NCBI RefSeq assembly: GCF_018613935.1
Contig: NZ_JAGGPF010000010.1
Span: forward strand, 186,001 to 250,000
Direction: 5' to 3'
DNA from: Agromyces sp. ISL-38
GTDB taxonomy: Bacteria > Actinomycetota > Actinomycetes > Actinomycetales > Microbacteriaceae
Length of the DNA stretch: 64,000 nt
Both the position numbers and the translations under genes were made by a program. The number at the start of each line of letters is the position of its first letter. The first letter of the stretch is position 1. Shown here piece by piece: positions 7,388 through 15,001 of this stretch. The notes below the pieces were generated by a model. It was not told where the DNA came from, did no database searches, and worked only from the letters and a program-made list of their open reading frames with translations.

Positions 7388-10300
7388 TTGGGTACCTTCT
7401 CGTCGTGGCTCCGCCCGCGCAAGACGATGGCCACGACCGTGGCCATTTCCGTGCTCGCGGGTGTGCCACTCACGTTCGCCGTGCTGCATCAGGGGTTCCC
7501 GGTGACCGATCCCGACCTGCGTGCGCGTGAGGTGTGGGTGACGAATGGCGAGGAGTTGCTCGCCGGTCGCCTCAATCGGCAGATCGAGGAGCTCGACGCG
7601 GCGGTGAGCACCGTGTCGAACGACATGGATGTCTTCCAGAACGGCGACGACGCGTTCCTCTACGACATGAGCGCCGGCTCCCTCGAGCGAATCGACCCCG
7701 CGTTCACGACGCTGACGCAGCGAATCGACGTGCCGCTGGGCTCCGAGATCGCCTACGGCGGCGAGGTGTTCGCGATCCTCTCGTCGAAGGGCGAGCTGTG
7801 GACGACGCCCGCGGGCGGGGAGCTCTCGTTCGATCCGCGCGGCACCGACCCCGTGGTCAAGCTGGGTGACGACGCGCAGGTCGCGGTGACGTCAGAGGGC
7901 GTCGTTCTCGCGACGTCGCCGTCGAAGAAGAAGTTGTACCGCATCGCGCCGGGCGGCGGCGATCCGACGACGTCGGAGTTGCCACGGCTGGGTGAGCATC
8001 AGCTGGCGGCGGTGGGCGATCGTGCGGTCATCTTCGACGTGGAGCGCAATGCGCTCGTCGTCGATGGGCGGGTGATCGAGCTGCCCGAGGCAGGACTGAA
8101 GTTGCAGCAGTCGGGGGCCGAGCACGATTCGGCGTTCGTGGCCGCGGCGTCGGCGTTGTTGGAGGTGCCGCTCGGTGGGGGCGAGGTTCGGGTCATCGAG
8201 AACGGTGCCGAGGCTGTAGCGGGGTCGGCCGATGAAGTCGCAGCGCCGGTGTGGTTGAACGGGTGCGCGCACGGGGCGTGGGCGACGTCGTCGCGGTATC
8301 TTTCCGCGTGCGACGGGAAGGAGCCCGCGCCGCAGGAGATCGAACAGCCGACGGTGGGGTCGCGGTTGGAGTTCCGGGTGAACCGGGATGTGATCGTGCT
8401 GAACGATCTGACCAACGGGAACGCATGGTTGGTGGATTCGGATCTTCGGCTGGTCGACAACTGGGACGAGGTCACGCCACCCGAGGAGTCCGACGAGCTC
8501 GAGGGCGATGAGAAGAGCGCCCAGCAGACGTTCGAGGATACCCTGGCCGAGCGCACCGACGCGAACCGTCCGCCGCTGGCGCGTGATGACGAGTACGGGG
8601 TTCGTCCCGGGCGCACGACCGTGCTCGAGGTGTTGGAGAACGACACCGATCCCGACGGCGATGTGCTGACGGTGTCCGGCACCTCGGAGGTCGCGGAGTC
8701 GCAGGGGCGGCTGGAGCTGATCGATGGCGGCCGGGCGCTGCAGTTCACGCCGGCTGAGGGTGCTGCCGGCACGGTGTCGTTCCGGTACGGCGTGGATGAC
8801 GGTCGCAAGGGCGCGTCCGAGGCATCGGTGAATGTGCGGGTCGTTCCCGAGCCGGAGAATGCGGCGCCGGTGTCGTTGCGTTCGGGTGCGGTGAGCGTGG
8901 AGCAGGGCCAGCAGATCTCGTACAACGTGCTGGCGGACTGGATCGACCCCGACGGCGACGACGTGTTCCTCGTCAACGCCTCGCCGACGAGTGGCGACTC
9001 CGCACGGTTCAGCCCCGATGGTTTCGTGACCTTCGATCACCAATCGGGCGAGCTCGGCCTCAAGGAGGTGCAGTTCACGGTCTCCGACGGCCAGGCCACG
9101 GCGGCCGGCGTCCTGACGGTCGACGTCAAGCCCACCGGCGCGCTGAATCCCATCGGAACGCCTGACTTCGCCAAGGTGTTCACCGGTGAGACGGTGCTCG
9201 TGAACCCCCTCGAGAACGACTTGTCACCGTCGGGCGCCCCGCTTTCGCTGCTCGGTGTCGACGACGTGCCCGGCGGGGCATCCGTCACACCCAACCTCGA
9301 GCGCGGCACGATCGCGTTCAGTGCCAATGCGCCGGGGGAGTACATCTTCCTCTACAACCTCGGCGCGGATGCCGCCGTCAGCGTCGGCCTCGTGCGCGTG
9401 CAGGTCGTGGATCCGCCCACCGAGGCGCAACCGCCGATCGCCGTGAAGGACACCGCATACCTCCGGCCCGGTGAGCCGACGTCGGTGCCCGTGCTCGCCA
9501 ACGACGTCTCACCCACCGGGCGCGTGCTTGCGGTGCAATCCGTCGACGACTCGATGACCGACGACCTCGTCTCGGTCGAGATCATCACCAACACCGTCGC
9601 CCGCGTGACGGCCTCTGCGGCGCTGGATCGACAGTTGCAGTTCAGCTACACGATCTCCGACGGCATCGAGACGGCCACCGCCACGGTCACGGTCGTGCCG
9701 GTGCCGCCACTCGTGAACAACCAGCCGCCGGTGGCGCTCGACGACAACGTCAACGTGCGCGCCGGAGACATCGTCACGGTTCCCGTGCTCGACAACGACT
9801 ATCACCCCGACGGGGCGAAGATCCACGTGCTGCCCGATCTCGCTGAAGCCGAAACCCCCCAGGGGCTCGCATTCGTGAGTGAGGACACGGTGCGCTTCCA
9901 AGCGCCCGAAGAGGCCGGCCTGTACTCCGTCGTGTACACGATCGGCGACGACTTCGAGCAGACCGCCCGCGCTCAGGTCAACTTCACCGTGGTCGCGAAG
10001 GATGCCGGCGAGAATCGGCCGCCACTGCCGACCCCGCTCACCTCGCGCACCTTCGCCGGCTCGGCCGTGAAGATCGACGTGCCGCTCGACGGACTCGACC
10101 CCGACGGCGACTCGGTCGTGCTCACGGGAATCAAGGCGGCACCGAGTCTCGGTCGCGTCGCCGACCAGACCAGCACCTCCTTCACGTACGAGGCGTTCGC
10201 GGGCTCCACGGGCACCGACACCTTCACCTACGAGGTTCGCGACACGCAGGGCGAGGTCGCGGTCGGCACGATCCGCATCGGCGTCATTCCCCGGCCGGCC

Positions 10301-12634
10301 GTCGCGCTGCCGCCGAAGGCCGTCGACGACACCGTCGAGATGAAGCCCGGCCGCACGGCATCCGTCGAGGTGCTCCTGAACGACTCGGATCCGAGCGGCT
10401 ACAGCCTGAAGGTCACCGGCCTCGCCGAGGTCGACGAGGGCATCAAGGCCAAGGTGCGCGAACAGCGCCGCGTCGTGGTGACGGCACCCGAGCAGGAGGG
10501 CGCATTCACGATCCGCTACGAGATCTCGAACGGGCACGGCGGCGCCGACAGCGCGTTCCTGCAGATCGCGGTGAAGGAGAATGCGGTCATCCTTCCGCCG
10601 ACCGCCGAGGACCAGGTCATCGAACCCGAAGACGTGCTCGACGTCGACTCGGTCGAAGTGCACCCGCTCGACGATGCCACGAACGCGGGCGGTCTCGTCG
10701 AAGACCTCGTCGTATCGGTCGAAGGCCCCAACGCGAACCGGGCAGAGGTGCAAGCCGACGGCAGCATCGTCGTGCGCCCGGCGAAGCAGCGCTTCGCCGT
10801 CGCGTACCGGCTCACGAACGAGCTCGACGACCTCGATGCGATGGCCTTCGTCATCGTGCCGCCGTCGGTGAGCGCGACCGAGGACGCCGAAGAGCCGAGC
10901 ATCCCGGGCCCGCATCTGGCCGACCTCGGCCCCATCGTCATTCCCATGAACGGCAAGATCAGCTGGAGCGCGGCAGACATCGTGGTCGTCCCCTCGGGCA
11001 ATCCTGCGCTCATCCTGTCGGCCACGAGCACCAATGCCGGGGAGTCGGCGTTCGTCGACGGCGAGAACCTGCAGTACGTGCCGGCGAAGGACTATCGCGG
11101 GGAGGCGTCGGTCACGTTCGAGGTGACCGACGGCACGTCGGCCGACGATCCGAAGGGACGCAAGGCGTTCCTCACGATTCCGATCACGGTCGGCGATCCG
11201 AACTTCGAGGACACGCCGCCGGTCTTCACGCCGCGGAGCGAGACGATCGAGGCGGGCGAGCCCGCGCTCCAAGTGGATCTGCGGTCGTCGACCGACCACC
11301 CGAACCCCGATGCGATCCAGCGGATCAGCTATTCGAACCTCAGCGGCACCACCGCAGACATCCAGGCGACGATCGACGGCGGCGCACTGAACATCTCCGC
11401 GCCGCTCGGCGTGCAGCCCGGCACTTCGACGCGGCTCACCTTCGACGTGAAGTTCAACGAGTTCACGGTGCCCGGCTACATCGACGTGAAGGTCGTCTCA
11501 TCGACCCGGGCGATGCCGCAAGCCGTCGACGACGGGCCCGTCGAGATGCAGCGCAGCCAGTCGCAGGCGATCGACGTGCTCGCAAACGACTTCAACCCGT
11601 TCCCAGAGGTGCCGCTCCGTGTCGTGGCCGCGGAGATCGATCAAGCGGATGTCGGATCGAGCGCATCCGTGAGCTTCACCGCCGAAGGGATCACCGTGCG
11701 CACCGGCGCCTCGTTCACCGGGACGCTGAGCGTGATCTACCGGATCCAGGACGCCACGAAAGACCCGGCACGTGAGACGCAGGGCCGCGCGACGATCATC
11801 GTGCGTGCTGCACCCGATGCGCCGAACGCCCCTTCGGTGACTGCGGGCGATGCCTCGGCGACCGTGACGTGGAGGGCCCCCGCGAGCAACAACTCGCCGA
11901 TCACGGATTACATCGTCGAGTACAACGGCGGCTCCAAGACGTTCCCCGCGTCCGCTGCAGGTGTGGGGCAGAACATCGGCGGCCTCACCAACGGCACCAC
12001 GTACACGTTCACGGTGCGAGCCGTGAACGCGATCGGCACGTCGGCTCCCTCGCCCGGCACCAACGGCACGCCGTATGGCACGCCGAACGCGCCGCAGATC
12101 ACGTCGTTCACGGCCTCGGGTTACGCGCCGGCCGACCTCACCGCGAGGTGGAACGTCCCGACGTCGACGGGCGGCGGCTCGGTCACCTACGAGTGGCGGC
12201 TCGACGGCGGCAACTGGAACTCCACGACCAGCCGCTCGGCCACGATCAACAACAGGGACGCAGGCACGTACCGCATCGAGGTGCGGGCCATCAACAACGG
12301 CAGCGGCCGCGCGGGCCCCCCCGACGCCGCCGCCGTGGGCGTGAGCAACCCCCCGAAGACGGTGTCGCTGTCGAAGGGCGACCGTGTCGGGTCCTACTCC
12401 GGACCGTACGGCTACTGCAACGGCGATTGCTGGCAGTACAACGTGTCGGTCTCGGGCTTCCCCGACGGCACCGCGTCGGGCTACGCCATGTGCAACGGCA
12501 CCCGGCTCTCGACCGACATCCGCATCTCGGTGAATGGCGGCCGCGGCAGCTACACGGGCAAGTTCCCCGAAGCCTGGTGCGGGTACCCCGACGCGTATGT
12601 CGTGATCGACGGCGTCAGGAGCAACAATTGGTGA
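7388..12634 (+). CDS. Giant membrane-anchored surface protein with cadherin/Ig-like repeats and Fn3 domains
   Basis: The protein has 1748 residues. A basic N-terminus and one hydrophobic segment (about 14-34) suggest a type II anchor, with nearly everything outside the cell. Residues about 50-370 are beta-rich and propeller-like. From about 392 to 1475 come roughly ten cadherin/Bacterial-Ig-like repeats, recognisable by NDTDPDGD, WIDPDGDD, NDLSPSG, NDYHPDG, LDPDGDS and NDSDPSG motifs, some resembling Ca2+-binding loops. Two Fn3-like domains follow (about 1477-1655). The C-terminal module has four Cys (YCNGDCW, AMCNG, AWCGYP). There is no LPXTG or C-terminal helix. The TTG start at 7388 follows AGGGAG. 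The downstream MoxR-DUF58 genes may help assemble it; ligand and role are unknown. Confidence 0.85.
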   Translation: MGTFSSWLRPRKTMATTVAISVLAGVPLTFAVLHQGFPVTDPDLRAREVWVTNGEELLAGRLNRQIEELDAAVSTVSNDMDVFQNGDDAFLYDMSAGSLERIDPAFTTLTQRIDVPLGSEIAYGGEVFAILSSKGELWTTPAGGELSFDPRGTDPVVKLGDDAQVAVTSEGVVLATSPSKKKLYRIAPGGGDPTTSELPRLGEHQLAAVGDRAVIFDVERNALVVDGRVIELPEAGLKLQQSGAEHDSAFVAAASALLEVPLGGGEVRVIENGAEAVAGSADEVAAPVWLNGCAHGAWATSSRYLSACDGKEPAPQEIEQPTVGSRLEFRVNRDVIVLNDLTNGNAWLVDSDLRLVDNWDEVTPPEESDELEGDEKSAQQTFEDTLAERTDANRPPLARDDEYGVRPGRTTVLEVLENDTDPDGDVLTVSGTSEVAESQGRLELIDGGRALQFTPAEGAAGTVSFRYGVDDGRKGASEASVNVRVVPEPENAAPVSLRSGAVSVEQGQQISYNVLADWIDPDGDDVFLVNASPTSGDSARFSPDGFVTFDHQSGELGLKEVQFTVSDGQATAAGVLTVDVKPTGALNPIGTPDFAKVFTGETVLVNPLENDLSPSGAPLSLLGVDDVPGGASVTPNLERGTIAFSANAPGEYIFLYNLGADAAVSVGLVRVQVVDPPTEAQPPIAVKDTAYLRPGEPTSVPVLANDVSPTGRVLAVQSVDDSMTDDLVSVEIITNTVARVTASAALDRQLQFSYTISDGIETATATVTVVPVPPLVNNQPPVALDDNVNVRAGDIVTVPVLDNDYHPDGAKIHVLPDLAEAETPQGLAFVSEDTVRFQAPEEAGLYSVVYTIGDDFEQTARAQVNFTVVAKDAGENRPPLPTPLTSRTFAGSAVKIDVPLDGLDPDGDSVVLTGIKAAPSLGRVADQTSTSFTYEAFAGSTGTDTFTYEVRDTQGEVAVGTIRIGVIPRPAVALPPKAVDDTVEMKPGRTASVEVLLNDSDPSGYSLKVTGLAEVDEGIKAKVREQRRVVVTAPEQEGAFTIRYEISNGHGGADSAFLQIAVKENAVILPPTAEDQVIEPEDVLDVDSVEVHPLDDATNAGGLVEDLVVSVEGPNANRAEVQADGSIVVRPAKQRFAVAYRLTNELDDLDAMAFVIVPPSVSATEDAEEPSIPGPHLADLGPIVIPMNGKISWSAADIVVVPSGNPALILSATSTNAGESAFVDGENLQYVPAKDYRGEASVTFEVTDGTSADDPKGRKAFLTIPITVGDPNFEDTPPVFTPRSETIEAGEPALQVDLRSSTDHPNPDAIQRISYSNLSGTTADIQATIDGGALNISAPLGVQPGTSTRLTFDVKFNEFTVPGYIDVKVVSSTRAMPQAVDDGPVEMQRSQSQAIDVLANDFNPFPEVPLRVVAAEIDQADVGSSASVSFTAEGITVRTGASFTGTLSVIYRIQDATKDPARETQGRATIIVRAAPDAPNAPSVTAGDASATVTWRAPASNNSPITDYIVEYNGGSKTFPASAAGVGQNIGGLTNGTTYTFTVRAVNAIGTSAPSPGTNGTPYGTPNAPQITSFTASGYAPADLTARWNVPTSTGGGSVTYEWRLDGGNWNSTTSRSATINNRDAGTYRIEVRAINNGSGRAGPPDAAAVGVSNPPKTVSLSKGDRVGSYSGPYGYCNGDCWQYNVSVSGFPDGTASGYAMCNGTRLSTDIRISVNGGRGSYTGKFPEAWCGYPDAYVVIDGVRSNNW
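8093..8122 (+). repeat. 30-nt segment repeated downstream of the gene (copy A)
   Basis: This stretch inside the surface-protein gene encodes LKLQQSGAE and matches 12652-12681 at 26 of 30 positions. The core GTTGCAGCAGTCGGG is identical. Confidence 0.55.
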
Positions 12635-12651
12635 GCCGGCGTGAGAACTCG

Positions 12652-12681
12652 GGGTTGAGGTTGCAGCAGTCGGGTGCCGAG
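12652..12681 (+). repeat. Gene-fragment-like repeat (copy B) in the surface protein-MoxR gap
   Basis: This intergenic stretch, 18 nt after the surface-protein stop, could encode LRLQQSGAE and matches copy A (8093-8122) at 26 of 30 positions. The two peptides differ only Lys/Arg. It may be a remnant of a related gene lost or rearranged here. The rest of 12635-12737 holds only a GGAGGGAG ribosome binding site before the MoxR start. Confidence 0.5.
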
Positions 12682-12737
12682 AGATACGGCGAACGGGCAG
12701 TCGAACACGGCGCCCGCAATGGAGGGAGAGTCCGAAC

Positions 12738-13706
12738 GTGTCCGTGACGCAAGAACAGGCCCAGTGGTATCAAGACGCCTTCAGCAAGCTCGTCGACAAT
12801 GTCGACCAGGCGATCCTGGGCAAGCGACAGGTCATCGAGCTCGTCGTGACCGCCATGCTGGCCGGCGGACACGTGCTGCTCGAGGACTTCCCCGGCACCG
12901 GCAAGACGGTGCTCGCCAAGGCGCTCGCGAACACGCTCGACGGCACCCACTCGCGCATCCAGTTCACTCCCGACCTGCTGCCCTCAGACGTCACCGGCGT
13001 CACGATCTACGACCAGGGCAAGGGGCACTTCGAGTTCCACCGTGGCCCGATCTTCGCGTCGATCGTGCTCGCCGACGAGATCAACCGCGCGAGCCCCAAG
13101 ACGCAGTCGGCGCTCCTCGAGGTCATGGAGGAGGGCAAGGTCACCGTCGACGGCGTGAGCTACGACGTCGGCAGCCCGTTCATGGTGATCGCCACGCAGA
13201 ACCCAGTCGAGCAGGCCGGCACGTACTCGCTCCCCGAGGCACAGCTCGACAGGTTCCTGATCAAGACCTCACTCGGATACCCCGACCACGACACGGCGGT
13301 GACGCTCCTGCTCGATTCGGCCAACCGCGCCCGCGCCTCGCGGGTCTCGCCGATCATCGCCTCGAGCTCGATCATGACGATGGCGCAACTGGCGTCTGAC
13401 GTCTACGTCGACGCATCCGTGCTCTCGTACCTCAACCAGATCGTCGCCGCGACGAGGGAACACCAGGACACCGCCCTCGGGGTCAGCATGCGCGGCGCTC
13501 TCGCACTTGCGCGAGCGACGAAGTCGTGGGCGATCGCCCATGGCCGCACGTATGTCACCCCCGACGACGTGCGTGATCTCGCCGTGCCCGTACTGGCTCA
13601 CCGCATCATCGTCGACCCCGAGTCGGACTTCGCCGGCATCACAGCCGAAGACATCGTCTCGCGAGTGCTCGTCGAGATCGCGCCGCCCGCGTACCGGGCG
13701 GCATGA
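12738..13706 (+). CDS. MoxR family AAA+ ATPase (module 1)
   Basis: The 322-residue AAA+ ATPase has Walker A in FPGTGKTVLAKAL (about 52-58) and Walker B in VLADEINRASPKTQSALLEVMEE (about 110). The MoxR helix-2 insert HSRIQFTPDLLPSDVTG, sensor IATQNPVEQAGTYSLPEAQLDRF and a C-terminal lid are also present. MoxR ATPases act as chaperones for DUF58/VWA proteins and help mature or activate client complexes. Its ATG-equivalent GTG has a GGAGGGAG ribosome binding site. Its stop overlaps the DUF58 start as ATGA, so the two are translationally coupled. Position next to the surface protein suggests that protein as a client (inference). Confidence 0.92.
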   Translation: MSVTQEQAQWYQDAFSKLVDNVDQAILGKRQVIELVVTAMLAGGHVLLEDFPGTGKTVLAKALANTLDGTHSRIQFTPDLLPSDVTGVTIYDQGKGHFEFHRGPIFASIVLADEINRASPKTQSALLEVMEEGKVTVDGVSYDVGSPFMVIATQNPVEQAGTYSLPEAQLDRFLIKTSLGYPDHDTAVTLLLDSANRARASRVSPIIASSSIMTMAQLASDVYVDASVLSYLNQIVAATREHQDTALGVSMRGALALARATKSWAIAHGRTYVTPDDVRDLAVPVLAHRIIVDPESDFAGITAEDIVSRVLVEIAPPAYRAA

Positions 13707-15001
13707 GCGGGGAGACCGCGGCGCGGCCGGCCCCATCCCAGGCGCGCATCGCGTTGCGCACGATCGGGCGAGCCATCGCGGCATCCGTTCGATCGACCGT
13801 GATGCGTGCCGCCGGCGCGTCGCAGGACGTCGCCCAGTTCGCGTCACCCGTTGTCAGCGTCGTCTCGACGACGGGATGGCTCGTGCTCGCGGCAGCGGTC
13901 GCGTCCCTGCTGCTCGCGTGGTTGTTCGGCTGGATCGAGTTCGCATTCCTCGGCTTCACGTTGCTCGCGGCGCTGCTCATCGCCGTGTCGTTCGTGTTCG
14001 GCCGCATGAGCTACCGGGTCGGAATCGAGCTGAAGCCCGCCAGGGTCGTCGCGGGGGAGCGAGCGCTGGGTCGGATGCTGGTCACCAACACCGGCACCCG
14101 TGCATCCACGCCGGCACGGCTCGAGCTGCCGGTCGGTGCCGGTCTCGCCGAGTTCATGGTGCCGGCGCTGGCGCCCGAAGCCGAGCACGAAGAGCTGTTC
14201 GCCGTTCCGACCAACCGGCGGGCCGTCATCGTGGCCGGCCCTGCGGAGTCCGTTCGTGGAGACCAGCTCGGCCTGCTTCGGCGCACCGTGCGATGGACCG
14301 ATCCGGTGGAGCTGTTCGTGCACCCGGTCACCGCGAGGCTGCAACCGTCGGCGGCAGGTCTCATGCGCGACCTCGAGGGCGAGATCACGAAGACCATCAC
14401 CAACAACGACATCTCGTTCCACGCCCTGCGCGCCTACGCGCCGGGCGACGCGCTCCGCAACGTGCACTGGCGTACCTCGGCGCGTACTGGTCAACTCATG
14501 GTGCGCCAGTACGAGGAGACGCGTCGATCGCAGCTCACGCTCGTACAGACCACCGAGCGCAAGCACTACGCGTCCGATGAGGAGTTCGAACTCGGCGTCT
14601 CGGTGCTCGCCTCCATCGCCGTGCAGGTCATTCGCGACGGCACCCGCCTCTCGGTGGTCACCGAGGGCCTGGCCCTTCGCACGGCCACGCCGACCACGCT
14701 GCTCGACGACTCGTCTCGGATCGAACAGACCGGCGGCGCGTTCGCATCGGTGCGGGACTTCGTTCGCGAGGCCACGAAGCGGTTGCCCCCGCCGAGTGTC
14801 GTGATCGCCGTCGCCGGCTCGGGTATGCCCGTTGCGGAATTCCGATCCATCGAGACGATCTTCAGCGCCGACACCACGATGGTGGCGATGCGCGTCGAAC
14901 TCGGCGCGGCATCCCGCATCTCGAGAATCTCCGGTGCCGTCATCGTGACCATCGGCGACCTCGCCGACCTTTCTCGCATCATGCGGAGGGTGCGCCCATG
15001 A
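13703..15001 (+). CDS. DUF58 family membrane protein (module 1)
   Basis: This 432-residue protein has two adjacent hydrophobic helices (about 50-100), a beta-sandwich region, then the DUF58 core. The signature is DALRNVHWRTSARTGQLMV (about 249-267), followed by a VWA-like fold with LTLVQTTE and later IAVAGSG. DUF58 proteins are the usual partners of MoxR ATPases, and a MIDAS-like metal site is often proposed for them. It overlaps both neighbours by 4 nt, in the order MoxR-DUF58-transglutaminase. The similar protein at 31196 belongs to the second module. Confidence 0.88.
   Translation: MSGETAARPAPSQARIALRTIGRAIAASVRSTVMRAAGASQDVAQFASPVVSVVSTTGWLVLAAAVASLLLAWLFGWIEFAFLGFTLLAALLIAVSFVFGRMSYRVGIELKPARVVAGERALGRMLVTNTGTRASTPARLELPVGAGLAEFMVPALAPEAEHEELFAVPTNRRAVIVAGPAESVRGDQLGLLRRTVRWTDPVELFVHPVTARLQPSAAGLMRDLEGEITKTITNNDISFHALRAYAPGDALRNVHWRTSARTGQLMVRQYEETRRSQLTLVQTTERKHYASDEEFELGVSVLASIAVQVIRDGTRLSVVTEGLALRTATPTTLLDDSSRIEQTGGAFASVRDFVREATKRLPPPSVVIAVAGSGMPVAEFRSIETIFSADTTMVAMRVELGAASRISRISGAVIVTIGDLADLSRIMRRVRP

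Noticed and set aside
8580..11800. Ig-repeat region as a DNA tandem repeat
   Set aside because: The repeats are visible only as protein motifs; the DNA copies are too diverged to be a nucleotide repeat array.
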